Source: Rhizomys pruinosus (taxonomy: Eukaryota; Chordata; Mammalia; Rodentia; Spalacidae). From it: DNA of 64,000 bases. Location: positions 285,348-349,347 of the forward strand of contig VZQC01006874.1 in the NCBI GenBank assembly GCA_009823505.1. Reading direction: 5' to 3'. The notes under the pieces were generated by a model. The model saw only the letters and a program-made list of their open reading frames with translations. It searched no databases and had not been told where the DNA came from. Below, one piece after another: positions 1-10,981 of the stretch. The translations under genes and the position numbers were made by a program. How positions within the stretch are numbered: position 1 is the stretch's first letter; each line of letters opens with the position of its first letter.

Positions 1-160
1 GGGCGTGGTGGCGCACGCCTTTAATCCTAGCACTTGGGAGGCAGAGGCAGGCGGATCTTTGTGAGTTCAAGGCCAGCCTGGTCTACAGAGTGAGTTCCAG
101 GACAGCTGGGGCTACAGGGAGACCCTGTCTCGAAAAAAAAAACAAACAAACAAACAAAGA
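1..160 (+). repeat. B1 SINE (first 4 bases outside window)
   Basis: 7SL-derived rodent B1: the 'ggcgtggtggcgcacgcc' start, box-B-like 'gagttcaaggccagcctgg', then an A-rich tail with caaa repeats. Its 3' TSD is at 161-173 (aaaggaatctatg). The matching 5' TSD is not visible at the left edge but is found at 12343-12355, in front of an identical B1 start. Confidence 0.95.
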
Positions 161-490
161 AAAGGAATCTATGGAATCTCCTCCTTTTCACAAATGTGAT
201 AAAATTATATCTCTTCAACATATTTCCACAATAATCTGATAACACCATTAAGTGGATGGACTGATATGAAGGATGTAGTATTAAAACAATATTTTTATAA
301 ACAATATAAACATGCTTTCCAATCAATAAATTTATTATATGGGAAGATAATTTGTAGACAGATAAACAGCTCAGAAACAAACACAGCGTTGAACACAGAT
401 GATTACAACTTGCAAATAAAGATATTTTATGTTTGCCAAGGAGATTTGGAGTAGGGATTAAGCTTTTAAAGTTAAGTTTTAAAAATGCTT

Positions 491-699
491 GGGGCTGGAG
501 AGATGACTCAGTGGTTAAGAGCACAGACTACTCTTGCAGAGGACCCGGGTTCAATTCCCAGCACCCACATGGCAGCTAAGAACCATCTTTAACTCCAGTT
601 CCAGGGGAATCCGACACCCTCTTCTGACCTACGTGGCCATTGCATGACACAGGTGCATCAACCTATATGCAGACAGTACACTCATACACATTAAAAATT
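491..699 (+). repeat. B2 SINE
   Basis: tRNA-derived B2 with the 'ggggctggagagatg' start and 'gttcaattcccagcaccc' box B. Flanked by aaaaatgctt / aaaaattctt, an imperfect TSD. Confidence 0.93.
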
Positions 700-708
700 C
701 TTTACTTA

Positions 709-920
709 TTATTTTTATTTTATGCATATGAGTGTATTGCCTGCGTTTATGTAAGTGGCCCCATGCCAGGCAGTGCCTGTGGATGTCAGAAGAGGACACC
801 GTATCGCCTGCAACTGGAGTGATGGATGGTTGTTAGCTGCTATGTGGGTCCTGGGAATCAAACCTGGGTCTTCTGTAAGAGTAGTCAGTGCTCTTAACAG
901 CTGAGCCATCTCTCCAGCCC
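709..920 (-). repeat. B2 SINE
   Basis: Reverse-oriented B2 ending on the + strand in 'gagccatctctccagcccc'. It lies directly against the preceding + strand B2, making a head-to-head SINE pair. Confidence 0.92.
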
Positions 921-955
921 CCTTAAAGTTAATTTTATATTAAGAAAATAAAGAT

Positions 956-1171
956 GGGGCTGGAGAGATGGCCTAGCGGTTAAGAGTGCCGACTGCTCTT
1001 GCAGAGGACTGGGGTTCAATCCCCAGCACCCACATGGCGGCTGAATGCTGTCTTTAGCTCCAGTTCCATGGGGAATCCAACACCCTCTTCTGACCTCCAA
1101 GGCATTGCACGACACGGGTGCACAAACCTACAAGCAGACAGTACATTCATACACATAAAAATAAATTAAGA
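956..1171 (+). repeat. B2 SINE
   Basis: Complete B2 with an A-rich tail. The TSD aagaaaataaagat lies on both sides (about 942-955 and 1173-1187). Confidence 0.93.
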
Positions 1172-1600
1172 AAAGAAAATAAAGATGAGAAAAGGCTAGG
1201 TTAAATGCTCCTACCAGTTCCTCCGAGTCATTCAGTTAGTGCAAGAATATTTTTTACATCAGCCACAAATCTTACCTTTCATGTTCTGAATGAGCAGGGT
1301 AAATTGAAGGTAGAAAAATATTACTTCCTGTCCAGGCAGTCTGCCTCCAAACTGCTCCATTTTTCTTTCATGTTTACTCTGTCTTAAACCACAATCTGTC
1401 CTCTTGTAAATTTCATCAGTTATAAATTTAAGCCTTTGAGAACAAAGCAAGTTCAGTGTATTTTCCACATGAAAGTCTTTAAATATTGATGCAACTTATC
1501 ATGTCTATCTTTAAGTACTTTTTGTAACCCAAAACTTAGTTGCAGACATCAGCTGATTCAGGATGCTTACTGGTACCATATTGATTCAACCTAATTTTTA

Positions 1601-1825
1601 AGATTTTAAAAAAATTTATTTTTTTATGTGTATGAGTGTTTTGCCTGCATATATGTAAGTGCACTGATATCATGCAATAGCCAGGGAGGTCAGAAGAGAA
1701 CATCAGAGTCCCTCAAACTGTAGGTGTGATCAGTTGTTGGCTGCCATGTGGTTGCTGGGATTTGTACCCAGGACCTCTGCAAGAAAAGCCAGTGGTCTTA
1801 ACCTCTTAGCCATCTGTCCAGCCCC
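1601..1825 (-). repeat. B2 SINE, diverged
   Basis: Reverse B2 with the T-rich end at the left and 'catctgtccagcccc' at the right. It is more diverged than its neighbours. Confidence 0.88.
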
Positions 1826-3119
1826 AAATAATATTTAAGGTTTGAAAGCAAGTCTACTGACAAGAACTTGCATAATACTTGATATGTTACCTGACCACTG
1901 GAGTTTACTGGATCCTATACTTTTATTTTAGAACAAAATTCTAAGAGGATAGTTTATGAACACTTAGTGACACCTGGAAAGAAAATAGGTGTCATAAAGA
2001 AGCTGCTTATATCAGCCCAACACCACTTCATTCTTTTACTGAGATGAAAATTTTTCTGGGCAATGTGAAATAAATGGAATTTGTCTAAGTGTCATATTCT
2101 CTCATGGATTATGGAGCACAGTGGTACTTATGTGCTCTGATTATTTTCCTCAATACTTGGAGGGCTGTCCATTGAAGAAGGTCTAAGTTTACCTGTCTGT
2201 ACTCTGATGAGGCTTCACAACATCTCATGCATATGAACTAAGTTTCCACAGAAATGAACAACAGGCCCTGCACTCAAAGTTCTGAGCCCAGTTGTTTAGC
2301 AAAGTACAGGTAGAGCTCCTGAGGCTGAGCAGGCCACTGCTGACAGACTCAGGTCTGTCAGACTCCACAGGCATCCCGTTTCTTACCACTGTGATAAGGC
2401 CAGTGACCATTGTGCCTTCACAACCCAAACCCTTGCTGTCAAAATATCTCAGTGTGTCTCCTCTCCCCTCTTCCAAGATTGCCCCTTGCTGCTGTCTCCC
2501 ACCCAAACACTGGCAGTGTTCTTTGGCTTGTAACTGGTCCTTCTTTTCAGGTTCCCAGAGCAGCTCAACCTCTAACTGGCCCCTTCTAAGGGTGTGTGCT
2601 TCGTTAAGGTACAGGGAGTGATTGAAAGACTTTGTTCCAGTGCTAGCTTGCTGCAAGGAGTAGTCTGCAACTCCAACTGCCTCCACTGCATACATCTCAT
2701 GAGAACTATGGGATGGCCTCTGGCCAAGTGTGTTTTAGCAGGGCTATCTGGTTTACCTTCTGGATTTGGCTTTAGCCTTCTCTCCCTTTCCCCCATCCCT
2801 AGCTGGGCTGGAGCCACGGGCTGTTTTGAACTTCATGCTGCATGGGCCTTTGTTTCTCTGAGGTTTTCATCTGTCCTGCCACCTTTCATGATTTCTGGTG
2901 CTGCTGTTTCTCTGTCCTTTGTTATCCTGACTCTCCTGACTCACAGCTCTTTAGAGAGTTTATAAACCACTCTTGTCCCAGGACTCATCTTTTTACATTG
3001 TTAAATAAGTGGTTATTAAAATTTTAATTTTATCCCTTCCATGCTTCATTTGTCCAGCTGGAGTTTTGAAGCTAAGTTCAATTTTCCCATTCAGCTCCAT
3101 CTTATCTACAGTGGTAGCC
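1826..3119. other. No gene seen; block 1 spacer
   Basis: The first 400 bases are block sequence shared with 31570-31900. From about 2225 to 3040 the sequence is C/T-rich, has no block 2 counterpart that I can align and ends near a 'ggttattaaaattttaat' A/T tract. It could be an old retroposed insert, but I cannot classify it. Open frames of 80-156 codons on both strands here show no recognisable domain. Confidence 0.5.
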
Positions 3120-3590
3120 ATTTATTGAGCTGGATTTCACTCCTAGTTAGGGTCAGCTCTCAACTTGACACAGCCCAGAGTGAACTGGGGCATTGTCTGG
3201 ATCTGACTGGCCTGTGGGCATGTTTAGTGGGACATTTTCTTGATTACCATTGGTGTTGGAGAGATCAGGCAGCTGTGAGTCCCCAGGGAGGTAGGCCTCA
3301 GCTCTGTGAGAAATCTAGCTGAGCATGAGCCACTGAGAGAAAGACAGAGGGAGGGAGAGACAGAAACAGACAGACAGAAAGAAATGGAGGTAGAGACAGG
3401 GACAGAGAGAGAAGGTGCCATTTCTCCAAGATTTCTGCTTCGGTTCCCTGCTTGAGCTCGGGCTTTGACTCCCGTCAGTCATGGGCTGTGATCTGGAATC
3501 TACAAGCCAAATAAACCCTTTCCTTCTCAAGTTGTTTAGGTCAGAATGTTTATTACAGCAACGGAAAAGCAAACTATAACTTTCTCCATT
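3120..3590 (-). repeat. Rodent interspersed repeat, unnamed
   Basis: This has the familiar rodent repeat end 'aagccaaataaaccctttcc ... gtttattacagcaac', and a purine-rich gagagacaga tract at 3340-3415. I recognise the sequence type as a common rodent dispersed repeat, possibly a non-autonomous DNA transposon, but cannot assign the family with certainty. The first part of 63100-64000 looks like the same kind of element in the opposite orientation. Confidence 0.55.
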
Positions 3591-3614
3591 TGTCATTATG
3601 TTCAAATTCTTTTT

Positions 3615-3858
3615 TGGTGTTTTTTTAAGCTTTTTAAAATTTTATTTATTTATTTTATATATGTATGAATGTACTGTCTGCATGTAGGTTGGTGCACCTG
3701 TGTCGTGCAATGCTGCGGAGGTCAGAAGAGGGCATCGGATTCCCTTGGAACTGGAGTTAAAGATGGTTCTCAGCCACCATGTGGGTGCTGGGGATCAAAC
3801 TCGGGTCCTCTGCAAGAGCAGTTGGCGCTCTTAACCACTAGGCCATCTCTCCAGCCCC
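3615..3858 (-). repeat. B2 SINE
   Basis: Reverse B2 inserted with TSD tcaaattctttttt / tcaaatcctttttt (3602-3615 and 3859-3872). Confidence 0.92.
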
Positions 3859-3864
3859 TCAAAT

Positions 3865-5640
3865 CCTTTTTTTTTTAATATAATACTTTTTATTGGCATT
3901 TTGTGTATTTCAGACATCATTTTTCAATTCAATTTAGACATATTCCCTTTCCCTTCCCCCCACCACACCCTGCTCCAGTTCATGCATTCTGCCATACATG
4001 TCCTGTATCTTACTCTCAGTCTTTTTAAAGTTTTCCTCCACAAAGTTTTATTGCTTTGGGCAGAATTTGACTATATCTTTGACCCAGTCCTTATGTTGTT
4101 GTGGTTCCCTTCCAATTGTATTGTGACAAAATATGCCCATATAAACATCATATGTGTACCAGAATTATGTCCTCCAGGAATAATCTGTATGTTAACTCCG
4201 ATATATGTTTAGAAGTTTGCATTTTTCCCTTTAATTTTATACTACTCTAAAATATTAATATATACCTTCCACTCATATACATTAATTACCATGTCTGAAA
4301 GTAAGTGGTAAGTTAATTCTAGGGCTCATAAAGAGATTCACATTATAACATCACAGTTGTTTTCAGATAGAAAGAAATATAACAATAATGTTGCTCAGCT
4401 TGCCTTTCAATTGGGGGATTTGGTACTAGCATCCACATATGAGGGAAACCATTCCCCGTTTGGTTTGGGGGGGCTGTGTTACTTCACCTAGCATAATGTC
4501 TTCAAGTTACATCCATTTAACCTAAAGTTCATGATGTCATCTTTCTTTACCGCTGCATAGAACTCCATTGTGTAGTTGTACCACATTTTTGTTATCCACT
4601 TGTCAGTTGAGGGGCATTTGGGTTGGTTCCAGCTGTTTGCTATTTTGAAGAGAGCAGCAATAAACAGAGATGTGCATGTATCTTTGTAGCAGAATGAGTC
4701 TTGTGGGTATATACCCAGGAGTGGTATGGCTGGGTCAGGTGGTAGGCTCATTTTGAGTCTTTTAGGGGTTCTCCATACTGCTTTTCACAGTGGTTGTATG
4801 AGTTTACATTCCCACCAGCAGTGGATGAGTGTTCCCCTTTCCCCACAACCTCTCCAGCATTTGGTGTCTTTTGTGTTCTTGATCTTAGCCAGTCTTATCA
4901 GAGTGAGATGATATCTTAGAGTAGTTTTATTTTGCATTTCCTTAATTATTAACGATGTTGAACACTTTTTAAGATGTTTCTCGGGGCTGGAGAGATAGCC
5001 TAGCAGTTAAGAGTGCCAACCACTCTTACAGAGGACCCAGGTTCAATCCCCAGCACCCATGTGCCAGCCGAGAACCGTCTGAAACTCCAATTCCAGGACA
5101 CCCTCTTCTGACCTCCACTGCATTGCATGACATGCACAAACCTGCATACAGACAGTATATTAATACACATACAGAAAAAAATAAAAATTTAAAAAAATGT
5201 TAAAAAAGATGTTTCTCAGCCATCTTTACTTCCTCAGTGGTGAATTCTCTGTTCAGTTGTTTACTCCATCTATTGAGTGAGTCATTTGTTTTCTTACTTA
5301 TTTGTTTTTTTGAGTAGTTTATATATTCTGGATGTTAATGCTTTTTCAGATGAATCACTAGTGAAGGTTTCCTCCCACTCTGTGGGTTTTCTCTTCACTT
5401 CCTTGATTGTTTCTTTCGTTGTACAGAAGCTTTTGAGTTTGATGAGGTCTCACTTGTCAACTGTTGACCTTATTTCCTGTGTGGCTGCTGTTTGGTTTAT
5501 AAAGTCTTTTCCTATTCCTATGTCTTGTAGATTGCTACCAACTTTTTCTTCTATCACCTTCAGAGTTTCGGGTTTCATGTTGCTTCTTTTGGATTTTGAT
5601 GTGGGCATTTTTCACATTCTTCTGAGATTTCATTCACTTT
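3865..5640 (-). mobile_element. 5'-truncated LINE-1 (ORF2 end and 3' UTR)
   Basis: On the minus strand this reads the C-terminal part of L1 ORF2 (for example 'PAIPLLGIYPQDS' and 'MWYNYTMEFYAAVKKDD'), then the 3' UTR and a 3' tail at 3880-4030. The reading frames are broken by stops and by a B2 at 4983-5205. The 5' part (ORF1, endonuclease, reverse transcriptase) is missing, so the copy is dead. Between the 3' UTR proper and the tail there is an extra ~200-base segment (about 4035-4230) that other copies here lack. Confidence 0.9.
4983..5205 (+). repeat. B2 SINE inside LINE-1
   Basis: B2 inserted in the L1 ORF2 remnant with a perfect TSD aagatgtttctc at 4971-4982 and 5206-5217. Confidence 0.95.
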
Positions 5641-5886
5641 AAAATGATTAAGCATGTCTAAATGTGGTTATAAACAGCAATAACAGCAGAGAAAAAATGG
5701 TTAAAAATTCTTATTCAAATAATCCCTATATAGGATAAACAGGTTAATTAGTTCCTGTTTCAGAGAAAACAAACATTTAGGGACCATTTACGTGAATCAG
5801 GCATGTTGAGTAAATTAAGCAGATCCAGTTAAACAGTACTTAAAGAATCTTGGTAGAGAAAGAAACTGTTAAAAATGATGTGTTCT
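5641..5886. other. Block 1 spacer, no gene
   Basis: Single-copy A/T-rich block sequence. It aligns weakly with 56210-56450 in block 3, for example the 'cctgtttca(g)agaaaacaa' region. Confidence 0.5.
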
Positions 5887-6156
5887 GGGGCTGGAGAGAT
5901 GGCCTAGCAGTTAAGAGCGCCGACCGATCTTGCAGAGGACCCGGGTTCGATCCTCAGCGCCCACATGGCGGCCGAGAGCCGTCTGAAACTCCAATTCCAG
6001 GAGAACTCCAGCTCCAGGGGAATCCGAGACCCACTTCTGACCTCCGCAGCATTGCACGACACGGGTGCATGGACCTGCATGCAGACAGTACATTGATACA
6101 CATACAGAAATAAATAAAATTAAAAAAATAATAATAATAAAAAAATAAAGTTAAAA
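5887..6156 (+). repeat. B2 SINE, long variant
   Basis: B2 carrying the duplicated 'ccaattccaggagaactccag' type internal segment. TSD aaaaatgatgtgttct at 5871-5886 and 6157-6172; the second copy is also the 5' TSD of the following B1. Confidence 0.95.
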
Positions 6157-6172
6157 AAAAATGATGTGTTCT

Positions 6173-6324
6173 AGCCAGGCATGGTGGTGCATGCCTTTAA
6201 TCCTAGCACTTGGGAGGCAGAGTCAGGCAGATCTTTGTGAGTTAAAGGCCAGCCTGGTCTACAGAGTGAGTTCCAGGACAGCTGGAGCTACAGGGAGAAC
6301 CTGTCTCTGAAAGACAAAAAAAAA
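6173..6324 (+). repeat. B1 SINE
   Basis: Full B1 inserted into the 3' TSD of the preceding B2. A third copy of the same target sequence follows its poly(A) (about 6325-6341). Confidence 0.95.
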
Positions 6325-6341
6325 AAAAAATGATGTGTTCT

Positions 6342-7726
6342 ATGAAGGTGATCACCCTAAGTCCCTCTGTGTGCTGGTTAAGCTACCTTGTGTACCAACA
6401 GCTTGTGTTTAACCAGTCACATGTTCAAGCATGAAACCTAAATGCCTTCTTGGAAACACTGGTGCAACACTGAACATTGATGACCTTCCAGAACAGTAAA
6501 TTCAATAAGGAGAGGAACATGGTAATATCCCACAAGCGTTCATACTGAACATAGATGGAACTTCTGTTGATTACTGATTTCTTGTCATCCTGTTTTTGAT
6601 AAACTTTCTTACATCTTAGTTTGACTTTCACCACAAAAATAGCAAAACTTAAACTTTCACGCATAACCCAATGTCATGATTTATTAAAATGTGTTTGCAG
6701 TTTAGTTCTTAGAAGAAATGGATTTCAAAAGAGATTGAAATAAGGAATCAAAAATTTTACTTTAACATCTACTACAAAGTAGTAAATGAAAATAATATTA
6801 GTTTGGCACCTTTTATATGTTGTAGGTGAAGACAATTTAAGCCTCTCGGTACCGTCTATCACCAGGATTTCACAGGAAGAGACACAGCACGAAAGATTTC
6901 TCATGAATGGCAGGTACCAGAGCAGAGCCATACACTGTGCACTTTTGTTTAGATAGAAGAAAATAACTTCCTGGGAAGGTCAGGAATCGGCTTACCAACT
7001 GGATAAAAAAGGTGGAGTACATTTGAGTAATAATGACTTGTGATAAGTAAGAACTTGGTCACAAAATATTTTCTCCAAAATTGTTGATTCTGAACTCTGT
7101 GTCTTTCGTAACAGATGCTGCTGGCTCTGGGCGGGGTTTCCCCGGCTGGTGCGCAGACCAGTTCACGGAATGGAAAGAAATGAGCACTCACAGGTGAACT
7201 CGTGACGCCAGCCTGGCTAGTCCTAAGGCTTGCTCTTCTGAAATGCCGCCTACTAGAACAAGAAGAGAAACAAAAGAGGGCAAAAAGCTCTGTATTAGCT
7301 GTAATTTATCTCCAATTTTGGGGGACAGCAATGGAAATTGAATCCAGGGATTGCACATGCTAGACAAGAGCTCTATCGGTCAGCCATGCCCTAAGGTCCA
7401 CATCATTAGATTGCAAAGGCAGTCTCCATGGTGATGCATTTGGATACTTACCTTAGTTCTCCCCAAGGCTGGAGTGGTACAGATAACATCACAGAACACG
7501 GAAAGAAGAGGACCAGAGTCCAAAGGACATGCACACATTCCTAATCGAGTGATTTCCTACAGAAGAAAGAAAAGAGAAAGAAGACTGGAAAAAAATGGAA
7601 CTGGGCACCCAAATAGAGAATGAAACACACGATTCTGAAGTATTTAGGAAATATTGTGAGTGATGTTTTAACCATATCGCTCACAGGACACTCTAACTTG
7701 TCTACTATTTGTACGAGTGAAAGGCT
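6342..7726. other. Upstream region of OR1, no gene
   Basis: Block sequence upstream of the OR coding exon. 6410-6660 aligns with 36060-36390 (block 2), and the first part with 57440-57520 (block 3). At 7310-7400 there is an old reverse ID/B4-like SINE ('ggattgcacatgctagacaagagctc'), with a counterpart at 37170-37245. No OR 5' exon can be called. Confidence 0.5.
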
Positions 7727-8668
7727 ATGGGAACCTTCAAACCTGAACCGTCAGTTCAGGGGAGGACTTCATTTTGGTGGGCTTCTCAGATTTTCCTCAG
7801 ATGGAAGTTTTCCTTTTTTTTTAATTTTCATTTTCTATTTGCTAACGCTCTTTGGCAACACCACCATCATTGCCCCCTCCCGCCTGGACCTCAGACTGCA
7901 CACCCTCATGTACTTCTTCCTCGCCCACCTCTCCTTCCTGGACCTCTGCTACACCACCTGCACTGTGCCCCAGCTCCTGATCAACCTTCGTGGGTTTGAC
8001 GGGACCATCAGCTACGGAGGCTGTGTGGCTCAGCTCCTCATTTTCCTTGCTCTGGTCTCCACAGAGTGTTTGCTCCTGGGGGTGATGGCCTTCGACCGCT
8101 ACGCAGCTGTGTGCCAACCACTCCACTATACCTCCATTATGCACCCTCAGCTGTGCCAGACACTGGCTATCTCTTCCTGGGTCTCTGGCCTTGTGAACTC
8201 TGTGATTCAGACAGGACTTGTGATGGCCATGCCTCTCTGCAGCCATCGACTGAATCACTTCTTCTGTGAGATGCCCATATTCCAGAAGTTAGCCTGTGAG
8301 GACACAGGAGGAACAGAGGTCAAGATGTTTGTTGCCTGAACAATAATCTTGATCTTCCCTGCAGCACTAATTCTAGGCTCCTATGGACACACTTCCAGGG
8401 CAATTCTGAGAATCAAGTCACTGGCTGGACTCAGAAAGGCTTTTGGGACCTGTGGGTCGCATCTCATTGTGGTTTCTCTATTTTATGGCTCAGGCATATA
8501 TACATACCTCCAGCCCATCCACAGGTATTCTGAGAATGAGAGGAAGTTTGTGGCTGTTTTTTATATATACTCACCCCCATCCTCAATCCCCTCATTTACA
8601 CTCTGAGGAACAAGGACGTGAAAGGGGCTTTGTGGAAAGTACTTGGGAGAGGCACAGACTTGGGGTAG
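7727..8668 (+). pseudogene. Olfactory receptor pseudogene (family 2-like), OR1
   Basis: Paralogue of the intact OR at 58130. It keeps readable class II OR motifs: [64 protein letters not shown] and [17 protein letters not shown]. Three lesions break it. The N-terminal codons carry a net frameshift relative to the paralogues, so the original ATG at 7727 is out of frame with TM1 onward. At about 8337 the Arg codon of 'MFVAR' is TGA (CGA to TGA, a CpG-type change). At about 8555-8580 a 1-base deletion removes the PMLNPLIY motif of TM7. A frame open from 7620 to 8339 gives 239 residues, but its first ~55 are not OR-like and TM6-TM7 are missing. The splice acceptor seen before OR2 is here 'tatttgtacgag', apparently altered. 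An inactive receptor; duplicate of its neighbours. Confidence 0.93.
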
Positions 8669-9097
8669 AAGCAGGAATCAGAGCCAGTAAAATTAAAGCT
8701 ATGCTCCAAGCTGTCTGTGATAGCTCTCATATCCTGAAACCCATGCTATTACTTGCAGTCACTTCTGACTAGCAAATAACCCTTATCATTTCAGGATCTT
8801 CCTCTGGGAAATTGGAAGTAGAGATCTCATAGGGTGCTTTCTAGGTCAATGTGTATAGTCCTTGCACGTGAGAGTAAATGCTGATTTATATTTCTGCTTT
8901 CCACAAGAATGATTGGAAGGAAGTTGTATTCTGAGTATATATGGGGAGTAGGGATGGGTTCTCTACATGTTGGAGAGCAAGAGAAGACATAATTAAATAC
9001 GACACCATTGTATCCAAAGTGACAGGTTCCCAAGGTGACAGTTATAGATAGCACTTTGCTCAAAGTCAAAGAACTCTTTATAAAAGAGTAAAGTCCT
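8669..9097. other. OR1 3' flank, no gene
   Basis: Aligns with the 3' flank of the intact OR (59066-59350), including the 'gatagctctcatat' and 'ctaggtcaa' stretches. It is therefore part of the duplicated block and not an independent gene. Confidence 0.6.
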
Positions 9098-9318
9098 GGG
9101 GCTGGAGAGATGGCTCAGGGGTTAAGAGCACTGACTGCTCTTGCAGAGTACCTGGGTTCAATTCCCAGCACCCACATGGCAGCTAAGAACCATCTTTAAC
9201 TCCAGTTCCAAGGGAATCCGATGCCCTCTTCTGACCTCTGTGGCATTGCACAACACAGGTGCACCAACCTACATGCAGACAGTACACCCGTACACATAAA
9301 TCTAATAAATAATTTTTT
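9098..9318 (+). repeat. B2 SINE
   Basis: B2 with TSD agtaaagtcct / agtaaaatcct at about 9087-9097 and 9320-9330. Confidence 0.93.
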
Positions 9319-9686
9319 TAAGTAAAATCCTAAGTTCACCACTGGTCTAAATAGTTGTAATGCTGGCTACATCCTCTCACACCTCAGATTCTGTTTCTAT
9401 ACTTCCTGGCAGCATTTGCCATACTAATCCTCTAGTTGCTGCCTTGCTTAGAGCAAACAAGGAAATCATGGTCAGAGGTCAAGTGTTAGATATGTCATCA
9501 TTTAACTACCTGAAATAAGAAGAAATATCATTAGAGAAGCACGCAGGGGAAAAAGTACCAAAGTCTCACCAGCTGCACCAAGAAACCATGTCACGATGCT
9601 CAAGCACGAGAAAAGCGACCATGAAAAGACATGAGCACAAATTGGATGACCCATGAGGAGGTGTCACACAAAAGAATAAAGAAAAT

Positions 9687-9905
9687 GGGGCTAGAAAGAT
9701 GGCTCAGTGGTTAAGAGCACCAGCTGTGCTTGTAGAGGGACCAGGTTCACTTCCCAGCACCCACATGGTGGCTAACAACCATCCATAATTTCAGCTCCAG
9801 AGGAGTCCAACACCCTCTTCTGACTCCCGCTACATTGCACAAAATGGGTACATTTGCACACATGCAGGTGATATACTCATACACATAAAAAATAAAAATA
9901 AATAA
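9687..9905 (+). repeat. B2 SINE, diverged
   Basis: Starts 'ggggctagaaagatggctcag' with an A-rich tail at about 9885-9920. The preceding 9331-9686 is block sequence that aligns with 39780-39960 and 59640-59800. Confidence 0.88.
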
Positions 9906-10044
9906 GAAAGAATAATAAAAGGAACACAATTGATACCAGAGGTTTGTTCCTGAAATGGGAAGATGTCAGAAATTCAATGAGATGACAGATTATTAACTTT
10001 CAACCAATGTCATCTTTTCCCATGTGTTTGACAATTTGTTTTGC

Positions 10045-10056
10045 ATTTATTTGATA

Positions 10057-10087
<31 letters not shown>

Positions 10088-10240
10088 ATGCATGAGTGCA
10101 CCACACAAGTGAAGGTGAGAGGAGAACTTGTAGGAATCCACTCTCTCCTTCCACCATGTGCAGCCTGGGGATTGAACTCAGGTTGTCAGGCTTAGTGACA
10201 AATGCGTCTGCATACTGGGCCACATCACTGGTCTTTTTTC
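10045..10240 (-). repeat. B3-like SINE with (TG)n
   Basis: Reverse-oriented old tRNA-derived SINE ('ccaccatgtgcagcctggggattgaactcagg'-type core) with a (TG)n run at about 10058-10082 at its 3' end. Confidence 0.7.
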
Positions 10241-10981
10241 ATCTATGTAAATGTTGGTTTTCTGCCAGGTGTATAGATCCTCCTAAATAACCTTCTAAGT
10301 TTCCTTCTCATATACCATATTGATTCAGAGAATAAATATATAAAGACAGATTTTAAGTCTTTAAGAAGATCATATAGGAGAATAACATGGTCTTATCTTG
10401 GACATAGTTTGTAATTTTAAAAGCTTAAGATTTAAGTTTAAATTTTTTTGACAAAATGGTTTAATATATAACTGTATCCCCCCTTTTTAATTTTAGGTTT
10501 TTATTTTTTGACCCATGAGTCTCAAAAAGGCAGTTGTAGTACACATATCTATAGGTAGGAATCAAGGTATAAATTTCATTTTTTCAATTTAAATCTTAAA
10601 ACTAACTATGGGAAAAGATTTGTATGTTCCCACAGGTCAAAATGTCACCAACTTAACAGCTAAGAAAGAAATTATACAGCTTTGCATTGTGCAGGATTTA
10701 CCAAGAAATACCAGCAGAGAAGTTGGCCCATCTAAACATTAAAAGGAAAAAAAGCCTCAGACTGCTACAGACATCAAACATCTCTGTGCATCCTATTTGT
10801 AACAACTGTTTATAATGAGTCCTAATGAACCTTACCTTCTAGGTGCCACAAAGTTTTAATATGAGAGACTTTCTTACCTCCCCCCTCATAGAACAAGGAG
10901 AAATATAATGATGATGAGGTCTTTCTCTAACCATAAATTGGTGCCAACTGTTATAGAGGTAATCTCTTATAAAAACCAGTG
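10241..10981. other. A/T-rich spacer, nothing recognised
   Basis: No frame with a recognisable product, no SINE end and no block 2 or 3 counterpart that I can align. Confidence 0.45.

Noticed and set aside
27..524. 165-codon minus-strand frame
   Set aside because: It runs through a B1 and unique A/T-rich block sequence. The B1 antisense codons give the familiar 'ETGSPCSPSCPGTHSVDQAGLEL' type peptide.
491..560. tRNA-like A and B boxes at many sites
   Set aside because: They belong to B2 SINEs. No cloverleaf with an acceptor stem and anticodon arm of a real tRNA was found.
2225..2965. Overlapping 109-156 codon frames on both strands as a gene
   Set aside because: No domain, no splice signals I could follow, and no counterpart in block 2 or 3. 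A C/T-rich composition explains the open frames.
7842..8258. 138-codon open frame on the minus strand opposite OR1, and a like one at 58274-58654
   Set aside because: Both are antisense shadows of conserved OR codons. They occur wherever this OR family is aligned and show no domain.
7620..8339. 239-codon frame as an intact OR with an alternative start
   Set aside because: The N-terminal part is not OR-like despite a chance NLS glycosylation motif, and TM6 and TM7 are cut off by a stop.
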